A stretch of DNA of 64,000 nt from Closterium sp. NIES-65 (Eukaryota > Streptophyta > Zygnematophyceae > Desmidiales > Closteriaceae), in the NCBI GenBank assembly GCA_948144175.1, contig CANXME010000212.1, positions 712,001 to 776,000 of the forward strand. The letters are read 5' to 3'. Below are positions 63,701 to 64,000 of this stretch, piece by piece. The translations under genes were made by a program, and so were the position numbers. The stretch's first letter is position 1; each line of letters begins with the position of its first letter. Below the pieces are notes generated by a model. The model worked only from the letters and a program-made list of their open reading frames with translations. It did no database searches and had not been told where the DNA came from.

Positions 63701-64000
63701 ACTGCTGTTGGTCCTGCCGCTGGAGGTGTGGGTGGCGCTGGTGCTGTCGCTGAGGGTGCTGGTGCTATCCCTGCTGCGTCTGGAGCTGCCGCACGGCCTC
63801 GGCCGTACTTCGTTCCGCTCCTGCGGCAGGTTCTTGGTCTTTCTCCTCCACTAGAGGGTCCACCGCCTGTCCAGTCGCAGTCTCTGCTGGAGCCTTCCTC
63901 TCCACTGCCTGCTCCCTCTCCTTACACTGGTCCTACTGGAGGTCTTGCTGAGCGTCGTGAGCCTGCGTCTCGTCCCGCGTCACCTGTTCGTGCTGCTCGC
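60752..64000 (+). CDS. Pol polyprotein of element L: open to window end (partial 3')
   Basis: A single frame with no stop runs from ATG 60752 to the last base (1083 codons). Residues: LTPRQLREWYAQSG; Cys-His cluster Cys77, Cys91, His96, Cys101; protease TFTLDSGASRSFFRDRT with Asp224; GAG-pre-integrase LLWHHRLGHPSLPRLRSM near 375; integrase Asp448 (DVWGPAPVR), Asp517 (LHSDRGGEF), Glu553 (QQNGIAERR), giving D,D-35-E. From about residue 725 comes a linker of GGAEPGG units and a 107-residue tandem duplication (63145-63785), ending PYFVPLLRQVLG. RT would follow outside. The start codon is uncertain because a Gag core is missing upstream; the true polyprotein may begin elsewhere. Confidence 0.85.
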   Translation, partial: MQPQRRLRESLTPQQLREWYAGWGCRGGDATPTSTPAASTRGGGQMQLPRPSRVSLTPRQLREWYAQSGGSLSAIRCSYVIRTGTRTGQPCGTRSHTPSRCFARLSDAWRTVFGDEAELPDWVELLRQRVDIYALDYDAILTAMYALPTSADRAGHLCVPPDPGIGPAALATGEAAALGASESPAPGTGAAAALGARESASSGAGEAALSGTALASASLTFTLDSGASRSFFRDRTTLTPLGRPVAVSLADPSGGPVLAHFSTVLPCPAAPSGTLSGLYLPSFSTNLVSGADLQDAGVHQFTPASQRVTHCTDARTRRHLATFSRRPGSSLYTLTTESPPVPASGQVAASGQVFAAASRSGPESAPCACRLLSHETLLWHHRLGHPSLPRLRSMASRVLVSGLPQSLPPLPSGPGPSCVPCVEGRLRATPHSSHFPPTEAPLQTLHIDVWGPAPVRGQDYERYFLLVVDDYSRYTTVLPLRSKGAVTEVLIDWIREARLQLRKSFGSDFPVLRLHSDRGGEFSSGLLRAYCRARGIRQSFTLPDSPQQNGIAERRIGMVMDVARTSMMHAAAPHFLWPFAVRYAAHQLNLHPRVSRPAMSPALLWTGKVGDASVFRVWGSRAFVRDLSADKLSPRAAPCVFLGFPTDAPGWQFYHPSSRRVLSSQDVTFDESVPFYRLFPYRTPSLPPPPDFLVPVPPPVDPLPPQVPAPSGVSQVDAVDPVEVTGDSGAAAGAEPGGADSGGAVRGGAEPGGATAGGTGPAGATAEGAEPGGAEPGGAVPGGAGPGGAGSGGAGSGAAEPGVSPAAASRREPLSPQELREWFARRWRRAAESGGAAGAGAGASSTVEGAGAAGPGAAGPAGPLGAGAAEGVGAEPTAVGPAAGGVGGAGAVAEGAGAVRAASRAAEPGVSPAAASRREPLSPQELREWFARRWRRAAESGGAAGAGAGASSTVEGAGAAGPGAAGPAGPPGAGAAEGVGAEPTAVGPAAGGVGGAGAVAEGAGAIPAASGAAARPRPYFVPLLRQVLGLSPPLEGPPPVQSQSLLEPSSPLPAPSPYTGPTGGLAERREPASRPASPVRAAR
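63145..63785 (+). repeat. 321-bp in-frame tandem duplication in L's integrase-RT linker
   Basis: GAGCCTGGGGTTTCTCCTGC starts at about 63149 and again at about 63470. The two 321-bp copies (107 codons) differ at only a few positions. Each contains a SPQELREWFARRWRRAAES segment plus Gly/Ala repeats. Confidence 0.88.

Larger units (their letters stand above)
59479..64000 (+). mobile_element. Ty1/copia element L (family 1), 5' half, right end outside window
   Basis: 5' LTR, PBS, leader hairpin, GC-rich repeat leader, then one uninterrupted frame carrying Cys-His cluster, protease, GAG-pre-integrase, integrase and linker to the window end. A Gag core is not seen between leader and Cys-His cluster. 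The 3' side is outside the window, so the TSD cannot be checked; AACAC precedes the LTR. Confidence 0.9.

Overview
The window is one dense stack of transposable elements. I found no convincing host gene, tRNA or rRNA gene. The DNA is eukaryotic: there are plant-type Ty1/copia and Ty3/gypsy LTR retrotransposons, primer-binding sites of the TGGTATCAGAGC type (complementary to the 3' end of plant initiator tRNA-Met), a chromodomain gypsy element (chromovirus) and a pogo/Tigger-like DNA transposon with three GT-AG introns. High GC, Gly/Ala-rich polyproteins and plant-like PBSs suggest a streptophyte, either a GC-rich charophyte alga or a land plant. The sequence alone does not allow a species call.

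Layout. A (1-4340, +) is a decayed copia element cut by the window edge. 4341-5690 and 12318-12548 are the only stretches not assigned to a transposon; they are the two halves of the site into which B inserted (TSD GATCC). B (5691-12317, -) carries only gag and protease. A 1.57-kb element with no coding domain, C (10587-12159, TSD CCCTC), sits in B's 5' LTR. E (12549-22800, +) is a copia polyprotein whose 5' LTR is split by the pogo-like element D (12573-15639, TA target). G (22801-37238, -) belongs to a second copia family with LTRs of about 1 kb. It is split by a younger sister copy F (25998-33349, +, TSD GTTGC). H (37239-51272, -) is another family-1 copia copy. It is split by the chromovirus I (39233-47695, +, TSD TTCAG), which is itself split by an internally deleted copia derivative J (42033-44478, TSD AGGAG). 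H abuts K (51273-58021, +) head to head, both lacking a 5' LTR. K's 3' LTR abuts M, a B-family gag fragment (58022-59478). L (59479-64000, +) is a copia element with one uninterrupted reading frame that runs off the window.

How they fit together. Family 1 (A, E, H, J, K, L and the coding-free C) shares LTRs of about 125-147 bp, a GC-rich repetitive leader, a Gly-rich Gag tail and a very long Gly/Ala repeat linker between integrase and reverse transcriptase. It also shares an unusual Cys-His cluster before the protease. The TSDs give relative order: C after B, F after G, J after I after H, D after E. Most coding copies carry nonsense codons or frameshifts; L is the only one that looks intact as far as it can be read. 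C, B and J lack essential pol functions but have paired LTRs and TSDs, so they must have been mobilised in trans.
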